Positions 53,501-62,651 of a stretch of DNA of 64,000 bases are shown piece after piece (the first letter of the stretch is position 1; each line of letters starts with the position of its first letter). The stretch lies in assembly GCF_002860365.1 (NCBI RefSeq), contig NZ_NMWT01000002.1:1-64000 (forward strand). Reading direction: 5' to 3'. The DNA is from Bifidobacterium parmae (GTDB lineage Bacteria; Actinomycetota; Actinomycetes; Actinomycetales; Bifidobacteriaceae). Both the position numbers and the translations under genes were made by a program. Below the pieces are notes generated by a model. It saw only the letters and a list, made by a program, of their open reading frames with translations. It made no database searches and was not told the origin of the DNA.

Positions 53501-56500
53501 CCACGTTCGGCTCCGCCGACAAGCCGCTCAAGACCAATACGCTCTACTACTTCGTGGAGACCGCGGCCCCCACCGGCACGGACGGCACCGCCTACGAGCT
53601 CGACGCCACGCCGCACTACTTCATGCTCCCCGGCACGGACGCCGAACAGGCCGCGAACGCGCTGGACCGCGCTAAGGGCTTCGGCCTCGCCGTCTCCGAC
53701 GGCACGTCGTTCAACGTGTACGACAAGCGCAAGCCCGCCGCGGTGAAGGGCTCCGTCACCCTGTACAAGCAGCTGACCGGCCGCGCGTGGACAGATGCCG
53801 ACAAGTTCACGTTCGAGCTCGCCGCGGACGCCGCGAACAGCAAGGGTGTGAGCGAGGCCGCGCTCAAGGCCGCCATGCCCGCCGACACCACCGCCACCGT
53901 CGGCAAGACCGGCGACGGCGCCGACGGCAGCGCCTCGCCGTTCACGTTCGGCGACTTCACGTTCCCCGAACCTGGCACCTACGCCTACACGGTCAAGGAG
54001 ACCGGCAAGGATGGCGACGGCATGACCGTCGACACCCGCACCGCCTCCGTGACGTTCACCGTCACGCGCAATGCCTCCGGCAACCTGGAGATCAAGGGCG
54101 GTCAGGCGAAGGTTGAAGGCATCGACGAGAACCACGGCGACTGGACGTTCGACAACACGTACAAGCCCACTCCGGTCACGACCTCCGGCACCATCAAGGT
54201 GCAGAAGACGCTCACCGGCCGCGCATGGCGTGACGGCGATTCGTTCGAGTTCCGCCTGCAGCCGGCGGCGCCCACCGAGGACGCCCCGCTGCCCGCGGGC
54301 GCGAAGAACGGCTACGCCTCGCTCACGGTGACCGACGGCAAGACGCACGCGTTCGGCGACATCACCTACGACAGGGCCGGCGAATACCACTACACCGTGT
54401 TCGAACGCACGCCCACCGCGAACAACGGCGAGCATGCCATCCCCGGCGTCGACTATTCGAACGCGCTGTACGACGTGACCGTCACCATCACCGATGACGG
54501 CAACGGCAAGCTGTCCAACGACAGCGTCGTCATGACCAAGGTGCAGAACGACGACGGCACGTCCGCCGGCAACACCGCGGTCGACGGTAACGTCGCGGCC
54601 GTGACCAACGTCTTCAAGGCGCAGGAGGCCAACCTCGGCCTGCTCGTCACCAAGAAGTACGCCGACAAGACCGGCTCCAAGCCGCTGACCGACGGCATGT
54701 TCTCGTTCGCGCTCGTCGCGAAGGACGGCGCCCCGCTGCCCGATGGCGCCACCGGCGATTCCGCCACGGCGAACGTCACCAGTGCCGGCGTCGCCTCGTT
54801 CGGCCTCATCACGCTCACCTCCGCGCGCGACGACGGCAAGACCTACGAGTACACGCTCAAGGAGAACGTGCCCGACGGTGCCACGCCGAACGCCGACGGC
54901 ACGGCCGCCACGTTGAACGGCATGACCTACGACCTCGCCGCATACACGGTGAAGGTCGCGATCAGCACCACGACGGACGGCGACAGGCCCGTGCTCAAGC
55001 AGAGCGTCACCATCCTCGACGAGGACGGCAATGCGGTCGACCCCTCCAAGCTCGACAACGGCCGCCCCGTGTTCTCCAACACGTATGACCTGACGCCCGC
55101 CGAGACGTCGATCGCCGGACGCAAGACCCTGACCGGCCGCGACATGGATCCGAACGAGACGTTCACGTTCCGTCTCGCCGCCGCCTCCGACAACACGGCC
55201 GAAGCACGTGCCGCCCGCGCCGGACTGAAGGACCATTCCATCGTCCTCGGCTCCGACAGGAAAGCCACCGACATGACGCAGACCGTCGTGAACGCGAAGG
55301 ACGGCCAGCCCGCTGCGTTCACTTTCGACGGCCTCCACTTCAGCAAGCCCGGAACCTTCAAGTTCGCGGTCACCGAGACCGGCACCGTGAAGACCGGCAC
55401 GCAGAAGGACGAGCACGTCGGGTACGTCACGGTCACGGTGAAGGACAACGGCGACGGCACGCTCGCCATCGCGCCCACCGTCTACGACAATTCCGCGGCG
55501 ACGACCGACGCCGACAGGAACACGACCGACGCGTCCACGTTCACCAACGTGTACGCGCCCACCGGCTACGCGTACTTCCTGCTGCACAAGAAGATCACCG
55601 CCTCCGAGGGAACCACCGCACCGCAGCTCAAGGCCGGCGCGTACACCTTCGGCCTGTACCAGGGCGACGGCACGGACGGCAAGACGCCGATCCAGACCGC
55701 CACGAACACGGCCCCCGTAGACGGCGAGGCCTCCGGCCACGTCGCCTTCGACCACATCGACTACACGCCCGCCTCGCTCGCGCAGGCGGTCACCGACGGC
55801 TACGCCGCCTATGACGCCGCCACGAAGACCTGGAACCTGACCTACACGGCGGCCGAACTTGGCCCCGACGGACAGCCCGCCAAGGCCGGCGACGTGAAGG
55901 ACGGCATCGCCTACGACGCCACGACCCGCACGATCGAAGTGACCGTCAAGGACGCCGGCAGCGGCACGCTGCAGACCAGCTACGCGATCAGCGATGGCAA
56001 TCCCGCGACGTCCGACGACCCCGATTCCGAGGCCGCCGCGTTCGACAACGTGTACACGCCCGCGCCCGCCACCGCCGAACTGCACGCGAAGAAGCAGCTT
56101 GACGGCCGCGACTGGAAGACCGACGGCACCGACCGCTTCGACTTCAAGCTCGAAGCCGTGAGCGGCACGCTCGCCGCGAACAAGGCGACCGTCGCCAAGA
56201 CCGACATCCCGATGCCGGCAGGCGCGCAGGACGGCGTGCTCACGCACACCGCCACCAATGGCGACGTGTTCGGATTCGGCGAGATGACCTACACGAAGGC
56301 CGGCACCTACGTGTACAACATCAGCGAGGTCCAGCCCTCGGCGGCCGACGCCATCCCCGGCGTCAGCTACTCCACCGACCTGTACCGCGCCACCGTCACC
56401 GTGACCGACGACGGCACCGGCCAGCTGACCGCCACGACCGCCATGAAACTCGTCTCCAAGGTCGATCCGAACGCCGCCAAGCAGGGCAAGGCCGTGAAGG

Positions 56501-59500
56501 CCGATCCCGCCGTCGGCGAACCGGTCGCGACGATCACCAACACGTACGCGAAGCTCTCCCAGAACTGGAGCCCGAAGGTCCTCAAGCGCTACACCGACCT
56601 GAGCGGCGACGCCAACCCGCTCACCGCCGGCAAGTTCCAGTTCACGCTCACGCCGGTCAAGAACGCGCCGCTCCACGTGATCGACGCCGACGGCACGGTG
56701 AAGGACGCCACGAGCCTCAAGGCCGAGAACACCGGCAACGGCGAGGCCGCGTTCAAGGACGTGCAGTTCACTGACGCCGACCTCGCGGCCGACGGCGGCG
56801 CGAAGACCTACCGCTACGAGATCGCCGAGGTCAAGGGCTCCGAAGCCGGCATGACCTATGACGACACCGTCTACACGGTCGACGTCACGGTCGCGGTGGA
56901 CGGCAACGGCTATCTTACCGTCACCCCCGCGTTCAAGGACAAGAACGGCGACCCGGTCGCGGCCGACAGGATCGACGCCGGACGCCCCGTGTTCACGAAC
57001 ACGTACACGCCCACCAAGGTCGACGCGCAGCTCAAGGCCCACAAGACCCTGAACGGCGCGACGCTCAAGGACGGCGAGTTCACGTTCCAGCTGTACGACG
57101 GCATCCAGTTCCGTGACGGCGACCCGGCGAAGCTCCTCCAGACGAAGACCAACGCCGCGAACGGCGACGTGACCTTCGACACGATCGACTTCGACAAGGT
57201 CGGCGCCCACGACTACTCCATCCGCGAGGTCGTGCCCGACGACGCCGTGAACGACGTCAGGAACGGCGTGACCTACGATCACACGTGGCAGTACGTGCAC
57301 GTCGACGTGACGCTCGACAAGTCGACCGGCAAGCTCAAGGCCGCCGTCACGGACGCGAACAGCGGCACCGACACCGCCGAGTTCACGAACACCTACGACG
57401 CGGCCGGCGCAGCCACGCTCGGCGCGAAGAAGGACTTCAGGAACTCGGACGGCTCCGCCCGCCCGATCTTCGAGAACGACTTCACGTTCCAGCTGCACGA
57501 AGGCGCGACCACGACCGGCAAGGTCCTCCAGACCAAGGCCGCGGCCGCGGACGGCTCGATCGCGTTCGACCCGATCGCCTACAAGCTGAGCGATTTGGAC
57601 GGCAAGACGTCGAAGACGTTCACCTACACCGTGAACGAGATCACTCCCGCCGACAACGGCAAGCTGCCCGGCGTCACCTACGACACCGCCGCCTACACCT
57701 ACACGGTGACCGTCACCAACGCCGGCAACGGCAAGCTGACGACCAAGGTCGCCGTCGATGGCAAGACCAACGTCACGCGGCCGACGTTCACCAACACGTA
57801 CGCGGCCTCCGGCTCCACGGCCATCGGCGGCGTCAAGAAGGTGACCGGCGACGACGGCAGCGACCAGACCATGCACTTCGCGAACAAGTTCACGTTCACG
57901 CTCACCGGCAAGGACGGCGCGCCGATCCACGTGGACGGCACCGGCTCCGACACGGGCAAGCTCGTCGACAAGACCAAGCTCACCGCGTCCAACACCGCGG
58001 CAGGCACCGTCTCCTTCGGCACGCTGCACTACACGCTCGCCGATCTGGCCGACGTCGCTCCCGCGGCCGACGGCACCCGCTCCAAGACCTTCACCTATGA
58101 GGTCGCGGAGGATGCCACGACCGTCGCAGGCGTCACCAACGACGCGACCGCCGTCAAGAACTTCACCGTCACGGTGAAGGACTCCGGCGACGGCACGCTC
58201 GCCGTGACCACCGCACCCGCCGACACGGCCGCGCTGTTCGCCTTCACGAACACGTACGCCGCCTCCGCCACACTGACCCTCACCGGCACGAAGACCATGA
58301 CCGGCCGCAAGCTCACCGCCGCCGACCGGTACACGTTCGACGTGTATGAGGGCTCGAAGGCCGAAGGCGCCCCGGTCTCCACCGGCACCAGCGACGCCAC
58401 CGGCACGATCACGTTCGACAACGCGCTGACCTACACGCTCAAGGACCTCGGGGACCACACGTACACGGTCGTCGAATCCGAAACGAACCTGCCCGGCGGC
58501 GTGACCGCCGTGACCCGCATCCACACGTTCACCGTGAACGTGGCGGACACGGACCACAACGGCACGCTGAAGCTCACCACGAGCGGCCTCGACGCGGACA
58601 CGGACGGCAACGGCGGACTCGCGTTCGAGAACAACTACACGACCACGGACTCCACCCCCATCGAGCTCAAGGGCGTGAAGCTGCTCGAGGACGGCGACTA
58701 CGACACCACCCTCGCCCAGCTCAAGGGCAAGTTCACGTTCACGCTCAAGGGCAAGGACGGCGCACCGCTCCACGTGCTCGGCGCGGACGGCAAGACCGCC
58801 ACCGACGAGACCGAAGTCACCGCGCGGAACGATGACGCCGGCAACGTCGACTTCGGCAAGGTGGTCTACCACTTCGCCGACCTCGCGGGCCGGACCGACC
58901 GCACGTTCACGTACGTCGTCACCGAATCCGGCGACGTCGCGGGCGTCACCAACGATGCGGACCTCACGCGCGAATTCACCGTCACGCTGCACGACAACGG
59001 CGACGGCACGATGAGCGCCACCGCAGACCCGTCCACCGGCGCGCTGTTCTCCTTCGAGAACACGTATTCCGGCGGCGCCACGACCGACGCGTTCGACTTC
59101 ACGAAGACGCTCGACGGCCGTGCGCTCGACAAGGGCGAGTTCACGTTCACCCTCACCGGCGCGACCGGTGCGGACGGCACCGTCGCCCCGATGCCGGAAG
59201 GCGCGAAGGACGGCGTCAAGACCGTCACGAACGCCGCGGACGGCAAGGTCACGTTCGGTGAGATCACGTACGACAAGCCCGGCACCTACGCGTACACCGT
59301 GCGCGAAACCGCCGGCGACCTGGGCGGCGTGACCTACGACGACACCGTGTACACCGTCACCGTCACCGTCAAGGACAACCACGACGGCACGATGACCGCC
59401 ACGCACGAGATCGCCCGCACCGCGCAATCCGCCGGTCCGGACGCCGCCGACGGCACCGTCAAGTCCACGCCCGTCAAGGACGAGGACGCCGTGTTCGCCA

Positions 59501-60021
59501 ACACGTACGCGCCCGCACCCACCGCATTCACGTTCACGGCCACCAAGACCATCAAGGGACGTGACCTGAAGGACGGCGAATTCACGTTCGAGCTGCGCGA
59601 CGCGGACGGCACGACCATCCGGACCGCGAAGAACTCGGCGGACGGCAGGATCGCGTTCACGCCGATCACGTTCGACAAGGCGGGCGAATACACGTACACG
59701 ATCCGCGAGTCGAAGGGCGACGCGACCGGCGTCACCTACGACACGACCGTGTACACCGCCAAGGTGACCGTCACCGACAACCTCGACGGCACGATGACCG
59801 CCACCGCCGCCTACCAGTCCGGCCTGTTCGGCAGCGACCGCAAGGCGCCCGCGTTCGAGAACACGTACACGCCGCCGCTGAGCACCACCGGCGCCGGCGT
59901 GGCCATGCCCGCCCTGATCGCCCTGCTGCTGCTCGGCGGTGGAGCCGCGATCCTCGTGGCCGAACGCCGCAGGCGCGACGAGGCCGGAACCGTCGCGGCG
60001 AACGGACGTCATCGCCGGTAG
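50593..60021 (+). CDS. Giant sortase-anchored surface protein with about 14 pilin-like (FctA/Cna-B type) modules
   Basis: The 3,142-residue protein has a signal peptide cleaved near residue 42 (AVAA) and adhesin-like N-terminal domains to about 900 with repeated DUF11-like beta modules. Then come about 14 modules of about 100-160 residues, each ending in a FxNxY variant (FDNTY, FSNTY, FTNVY, FENTY). The modules carry xYxYTVxE and GVTYDxTVYTVTVTV strands typical of isopeptide-stabilised pilin domains. The C-terminus has LSTTG (3096-3100), a hydrophobic segment and RRRR, a sorting signal variant. No sortase or other pilin gene is adjacent. Expression is probably controlled by the G11 promoter. 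A role as a long fibrillar adhesin is inferred. Confidence 0.88.
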   Translation: MESLDNKIGKNTSRLGKVLVALIAAVAMLLTGVNLTPSAVAAETVYNPDAPAVEVTSGVTVDIYKDKNHTQKFDPNTDKASVGQTFYGSISFDFTDEQKPTLDSPNRSYTFPKNIRVKDVESSTLYDKDGNAAGTWKIAHGVVTAHWNEDWLNSHPSDISSYVSFDFTLGEDAGGDGDQEHITFPGGGGDITITIDKSKVNGQKTYTINDDGTVTFTVTLKPQFDVKDMVVTDTMGSNFTFVDGSFQLDGKPVNATIDGQKATISLGDLAKADKNGYQLTYKAQLTDAAKKTLAQGGKLDDAKNTAQWNWDGADKPGAADVTPNLSYAMVQKSNGSGTASDIKWTVKLNSGSLKADMGGYVFTDAIRDGQHYTGSYTVKDAKGNTVATGRLDGSAKDFTYTFPADAGAQQYTIEYHTALDDASSTATVDNHAEVTPPDDKHPGGSDDGSYTPKDTNTYVTKKLDTPKTAIAADGKATWTSTVEFSKMAAGTDPSKVTFTDKLSEPDGATFTFDGKPTLTIGGTTLAEGPDYTVAYNKTNDQFTITFKATDALKAAVGKQDVTVRYATTSDKTPGTYKNTASVKVNGRTTSASDSYDIENTNLVSKTGSMKWDKDFDWSKIDPSDATKGAWVATWKVTVNEDDDPYNGVGKTELNGRPIVVNDTIPQGMSYVPGGTYKVQAGWNPGTLDKQNLDNVMANANGKLTFTIPTNGVVQTDGSDKAYAVLTYSTAAKTTGGAVAFTNKATADSGDTHFGEDSSTVTGDSKVIDKSAAQIKDLNRVRYTIKVNPQGADLIKNADTVTLTDMMDAEGTFIPASLKVTNSNTGATLIVPVKVEDVTDANGDPTTKLTLTLPDSTPVTVTYDVKPNGKPGDRVNLTNTATLEGVANGEDINKKDWTVTNPNSGTDGAAGSIAITKTDADDLSRKLAGAKFALYEVDMNRLSGTKVTFDQVKAVATQSGAEVTTDANGVATFGSADKPLKTNTLYYFVETAAPTGTDGTAYELDATPHYFMLPGTDAEQAANALDRAKGFGLAVSDGTSFNVYDKRKPAAVKGSVTLYKQLTGRAWTDADKFTFELAADAANSKGVSEAALKAAMPADTTATVGKTGDGADGSASPFTFGDFTFPEPGTYAYTVKETGKDGDGMTVDTRTASVTFTVTRNASGNLEIKGGQAKVEGIDENHGDWTFDNTYKPTPVTTSGTIKVQKTLTGRAWRDGDSFEFRLQPAAPTEDAPLPAGAKNGYASLTVTDGKTHAFGDITYDRAGEYHYTVFERTPTANNGEHAIPGVDYSNALYDVTVTITDDGNGKLSNDSVVMTKVQNDDGTSAGNTAVDGNVAAVTNVFKAQEANLGLLVTKKYADKTGSKPLTDGMFSFALVAKDGAPLPDGATGDSATANVTSAGVASFGLITLTSARDDGKTYEYTLKENVPDGATPNADGTAATLNGMTYDLAAYTVKVAISTTTDGDRPVLKQSVTILDEDGNAVDPSKLDNGRPVFSNTYDLTPAETSIAGRKTLTGRDMDPNETFTFRLAAASDNTAEARAARAGLKDHSIVLGSDRKATDMTQTVVNAKDGQPAAFTFDGLHFSKPGTFKFAVTETGTVKTGTQKDEHVGYVTVTVKDNGDGTLAIAPTVYDNSAATTDADRNTTDASTFTNVYAPTGYAYFLLHKKITASEGTTAPQLKAGAYTFGLYQGDGTDGKTPIQTATNTAPVDGEASGHVAFDHIDYTPASLAQAVTDGYAAYDAATKTWNLTYTAAELGPDGQPAKAGDVKDGIAYDATTRTIEVTVKDAGSGTLQTSYAISDGNPATSDDPDSEAAAFDNVYTPAPATAELHAKKQLDGRDWKTDGTDRFDFKLEAVSGTLAANKATVAKTDIPMPAGAQDGVLTHTATNGDVFGFGEMTYTKAGTYVYNISEVQPSAADAIPGVSYSTDLYRATVTVTDDGTGQLTATTAMKLVSKVDPNAAKQGKAVKADPAVGEPVATITNTYAKLSQNWSPKVLKRYTDLSGDANPLTAGKFQFTLTPVKNAPLHVIDADGTVKDATSLKAENTGNGEAAFKDVQFTDADLAADGGAKTYRYEIAEVKGSEAGMTYDDTVYTVDVTVAVDGNGYLTVTPAFKDKNGDPVAADRIDAGRPVFTNTYTPTKVDAQLKAHKTLNGATLKDGEFTFQLYDGIQFRDGDPAKLLQTKTNAANGDVTFDTIDFDKVGAHDYSIREVVPDDAVNDVRNGVTYDHTWQYVHVDVTLDKSTGKLKAAVTDANSGTDTAEFTNTYDAAGAATLGAKKDFRNSDGSARPIFENDFTFQLHEGATTTGKVLQTKAAAADGSIAFDPIAYKLSDLDGKTSKTFTYTVNEITPADNGKLPGVTYDTAAYTYTVTVTNAGNGKLTTKVAVDGKTNVTRPTFTNTYAASGSTAIGGVKKVTGDDGSDQTMHFANKFTFTLTGKDGAPIHVDGTGSDTGKLVDKTKLTASNTAAGTVSFGTLHYTLADLADVAPAADGTRSKTFTYEVAEDATTVAGVTNDATAVKNFTVTVKDSGDGTLAVTTAPADTAALFAFTNTYAASATLTLTGTKTMTGRKLTAADRYTFDVYEGSKAEGAPVSTGTSDATGTITFDNALTYTLKDLGDHTYTVVESETNLPGGVTAVTRIHTFTVNVADTDHNGTLKLTTSGLDADTDGNGGLAFENNYTTTDSTPIELKGVKLLEDGDYDTTLAQLKGKFTFTLKGKDGAPLHVLGADGKTATDETEVTARNDDAGNVDFGKVVYHFADLAGRTDRTFTYVVTESGDVAGVTNDADLTREFTVTLHDNGDGTMSATADPSTGALFSFENTYSGGATTDAFDFTKTLDGRALDKGEFTFTLTGATGADGTVAPMPEGAKDGVKTVTNAADGKVTFGEITYDKPGTYAYTVRETAGDLGGVTYDDTVYTVTVTVKDNHDGTMTATHEIARTAQSAGPDAADGTVKSTPVKDEDAVFANTYAPAPTAFTFTATKTIKGRDLKDGEFTFELRDADGTTIRTAKNSADGRIAFTPITFDKAGEYTYTIRESKGDATGVTYDTTVYTAKVTVTDNLDGTMTATAAYQSGLFGSDRKAPAFENTYTPPLSTTGAGVAMPALIALLLLGGGAAILVAERRRRDEAGTVAANGRHRR

Positions 60022-60033
60022 GTGATGTCCGCT

Positions 60034-60067
60034 CCGCCGGAACCGTCCCGACAGGCGGTTCCGGCGG
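60034..60067 (+). terminator. Hairpin after the giant surface gene
   Basis: CCGCCGGAACCG pairs with CGGTTCCGGCGG around a 10-base loop, 12 bases after the stop. Confidence 0.75.
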
Positions 60068-60094
60068 TGTCCGATGACGTTCGTCGGACTTGAT

Positions 60095-60137
60095 GACCGT
60101 GCCCGTGAAGTCTACGCTGGACTTCACGGGCACGGTC
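60095..60137 (+). terminator. Second terminator after the giant surface gene
   Basis: GACCGTGCCCGTGAAGTC pairs perfectly over 18 bp with GACTTCACGGGCACGGTC around TACGCTG, followed by GTTTCG. Confidence 0.82.
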
Positions 60138-60215
60138 GTTTCGCATATGTTCGCATACGGCCGGTCACGCGCAACGTGACATCAACGGGAAACCACGGAA
60201 GGACAAGGACGCATC

Positions 60216-61079
60216 ATGGCGCTGTACCGCAATCTGGGACCATTCTCCACCACCGCGATCGGACACGGCGAAATGCCGCTGACCATCGAGAACAACCGCG
60301 GGCATGAGATCGGCATCGAGACGCTGCACGCCTCGCTCGACGCCGGCTGCCGCCACATCGACACCGCATGGGCGTACTACACGCCCGGCGAGGAGGAGCA
60401 GACCGGCGAGAAGCTCGTGCGCGAGGCGCTCGACACGTGGAAGGGGCCGAAGAGCGAGGTGACCGTCGCCACGAAGATCGGCCTGCGCCGCGCATGGGAC
60501 GGCGACAAGCCGGTCTGGCCGCGCGACGGCAAGCCGGAGCACCTCATCGCATACGGCAAGCAGTCGGCGATGGCGCTCGGCGTCGACACCATCGACCTGC
60601 TGTACCTGCACCGCCATGATCCGGAGGTGCCGTACAACGAGTCCATCGAAGCGCTGAAGCAGCTCGTCGACGAGGGCGTGGCCCGCGTGGCCGGCGTCTC
60701 CAACGCGTCGATCGAACAGATCGACATCGCGCGTTCGATCCTCGGCGACAAGCTCGTCGCCGTGCAGAACCAGTATTCGCCGATCCACCTGGAGACGCAG
60801 GACACGCTCGACTACTGCGCGAAGCTCGGTCTCGCGTTCGTGTGCTGGAGCCCGCTCGGCGGTTACCGCCACCCGTACGACGAATCCACGTTCGACCCGT
60901 TCCGCGAGGTCGCGGCCGCGCACGGCGTGAGCTACCAGCAGGTCGTGCTCGCCTGGGAACTCGCCAAGGGCGACCACATGTTCGTCATCCCCGGCGCCCA
61001 CCGCCCCGAGACGATCCTCGATTCCCTCAAGGCCGACCAGCTCGAACTCACCCCGGACGAGATCGCCAGGCTCGGCTGA
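60216..61079 (+). CDS. Aldo/keto reductase
   Basis: The 287-residue NAD(P)H-dependent oxidoreductase of the AKR superfamily has the pattern DAGCRHIDTAWAYYTPGEEE with catalytic Asp49 and a Tyr at 54 or 55, VATKIG with the catalytic Lys, IDLLYLHRHDP with the catalytic His, GVSNASIEQI, VAVQNQYSP, and VIPGAHRPE for cofactor binding. The substrate is unknown. GGAAGGACAAGGA precedes the ATG. It stands alone between two terminators. Confidence 0.92.
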   Translation: MALYRNLGPFSTTAIGHGEMPLTIENNRGHEIGIETLHASLDAGCRHIDTAWAYYTPGEEEQTGEKLVREALDTWKGPKSEVTVATKIGLRRAWDGDKPVWPRDGKPEHLIAYGKQSAMALGVDTIDLLYLHRHDPEVPYNESIEALKQLVDEGVARVAGVSNASIEQIDIARSILGDKLVAVQNQYSPIHLETQDTLDYCAKLGLAFVCWSPLGGYRHPYDESTFDPFREVAAAHGVSYQQVVLAWELAKGDHMFVIPGAHRPETILDSLKADQLELTPDEIARLG

Positions 61080-61120
61080 TTCATTGCCTCACGGCCGTCG
61101 CCGTTCGGCCTCGCCTGCGG

Positions 61121-61145
61121 GCGGTCCACCGGACCGTCCGTTTGA
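61121..61145 (+). terminator. Terminator after the aldo/keto reductase
   Basis: CGGTCC pairs with GGACCG around ACC inside GGCGGTCC...GGACCGTCC, followed by GTTTG and the ACGGCTC tail also seen after pnp. Confidence 0.65.
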
Positions 61146-61178
61146 CGGCTCGGCCCGCCGGCCGTGGGGACTCCCGCT

Positions 61179-62555
61179 CTACAGGCAGTGCGCCATGTAG
61201 AGCGGCAGGTACATGCGATCCCCGTCGATTCTCATCTGCTTGGGGTGCAGCACGATTTGCGATCCCACACGCGCTCCGAACTTGTTCTTGAACTTCTCCA
61301 GCGACTTCGTCCCGTATCGGCCGGTGGATTTCACCTCGATCGGGGCGACGCGCAGCCGCAGGTTCGCATTGGCGTACGGTGCCTGGATCAGAAAATCGAT
61401 CTCCATGGTGTTCGCCGCGTTGGTCTGGTCCCTTCGCGAATAGAAGAACAGGTCGTGGCCGGACGCCTTGAGCTGCTGTGCGACGATGTTCTCGACGAGC
61501 ATGCCCTCGTTCAGTTCCAGTTTGCCGAACAGGATATCCCGGTAGACCGAGTTCACGCCCGTCCGGTTCCTGGCGGCGGGGAAGGCGTGACTGACCAATA
61601 GGCCGGTATCGGCCATATAGCATTTGAGCGTCGTGTGATCCTCGTCGAGCCGTAGTCCGACATGCGGATCCGTGGAGTTGTAGCAGTTGTTGGTGATGCG
61701 GGCGTCCGACAGCCAGAAGAACGAGTCCTCGTAGTCGCGCATCCGCGCCGTCTTGCCGATCGAGGCGAGAGAGAACCGTTTCTCATGTTTTGACAGTTGT
61801 CCCGGCAGCCCATCGAAGATGGACAGCACCTTCGTCTCGTACCCTTTGGCGAATCGGGCGACGTCTTTGCGGTACAGGGAGAGGATGCGGCGCTTCTCCT
61901 TGTCCGCCTGGGCGAAATCGTGATCGTCCGCATAGTCGGCGACGGGTTTCGGCATGCCGCCGATGAGCATGTATTCGCGGAACAGATCCATGGCCTTGCG
62001 GTGAATGGCTTCCGGCAGGGGGTGTTTGCTTTCGAACGATTCCCGTATGGCATCCGCCATGGGGCGTTGATCCATGGCCCAGAGGAATTCCTCGAAATCG
62101 AGGGGGTTGAGTTCGAGAGAGTCCTCCTCGGACGGGATGAGGATGTCCTCGACGTTCTGCCGTATCGAGACGAGTGATCCCGTTTCGATGTAGTCGTAAC
62201 GGCCGTCCGCGACCAGGTGCTTGATGAACGCGCGCGCCTGGGGGAAGAACTGCACCTCATCGAAGATGATGAGCGATTCCCGTCGGTATAGCGTGACCCC
62301 GAAGTACAGGGACAGGTAGGAGAAGAACCGGTCAAGGTCGGTGCGTTGCGTGCGGAACAGGTCCAGCACCGCCTCATCCACGTTGGAGAAGTCGATGAGG
62401 ATGTACGACCGGTACTCGTTGCCGCCGAATTGTGTGGCGAGCGTGCTTTTCCCGACTCGTCTGGCGCCCTCCAGAAGGATGGCGGAAGCCCCCTGCTCCT
62501 CATGTTTCCAGGTGAGCAGGCGGTCATAGGCGCGGCGGTGGAGCATGGTTGTCAT
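61179..62555 (-). CDS. AAA+ ATPase with DUF4143-type C-terminal domain
   Basis: The 458-residue protein has an N-terminal P-loop region (Walker A LLEGARRVGKST near 28-39, Walker B LIIFDEVQF near 95-103, sensor-like YIETGSLVSI near 120). A DUF4143-like nuclease-fold C-terminus includes CYMADTGLLVSHAF, MLVENIVAQQLKASGHDLFFYSR and the E-I-D...EVKSTGRYG pattern. The family is widespread, often in many copies per genome, and its cellular role is not settled. The promoter region carries three GAAAATGAAGGT-type boxes. It is transcribed towards the aldo/keto reductase. Confidence 0.85.
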   Translation of the reverse strand: MTTMLHRRAYDRLLTWKHEEQGASAILLEGARRVGKSTLATQFGGNEYRSYILIDFSNVDEAVLDLFRTQRTDLDRFFSYLSLYFGVTLYRRESLIIFDEVQFFPQARAFIKHLVADGRYDYIETGSLVSIRQNVEDILIPSEEDSLELNPLDFEEFLWAMDQRPMADAIRESFESKHPLPEAIHRKAMDLFREYMLIGGMPKPVADYADDHDFAQADKEKRRILSLYRKDVARFAKGYETKVLSIFDGLPGQLSKHEKRFSLASIGKTARMRDYEDSFFWLSDARITNNCYNSTDPHVGLRLDEDHTTLKCYMADTGLLVSHAFPAARNRTGVNSVYRDILFGKLELNEGMLVENIVAQQLKASGHDLFFYSRRDQTNAANTMEIDFLIQAPYANANLRLRVAPIEVKSTGRYGTKSLEKFKNKFGARVGSQIVLHPKQMRIDGDRMYLPLYMAHCL

Positions 62556-62569
62556 GCAGCCTACGCTAT

Positions 62570-62636
62570 CACGAAAATGAAGGTGTCAATGTGTTGTTCT
62601 TGCACGAAAATGAAGGTATATGCACCTTCATTTCGC
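62570..62636 (-). promoter_or_regulatory. Three CACGAAAATGAAGGT boxes in the DUF4143 gene promoter
   Basis: Direct copies lie at 62570-62584 and 62603-62617, and an inverted copy TGCACCTTCATTTCGCACG at 62621-62636 forms a hairpin with the second. On the minus strand TTGACA lies just before the first box, as a possible -35. The boxes look like binding sites for an autoregulator. Confidence 0.6.
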
Positions 62637-62651
62637 ACGAAACCACAGGTC

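Noticed and set aside
50635-60012. A 3,125-codon open frame on the minus strand opposite the giant surface gene
   Set aside because: It is the same kind of shadow. The plus frame has a signal peptide, repeated domains and a sorting signal; the minus frame has none.
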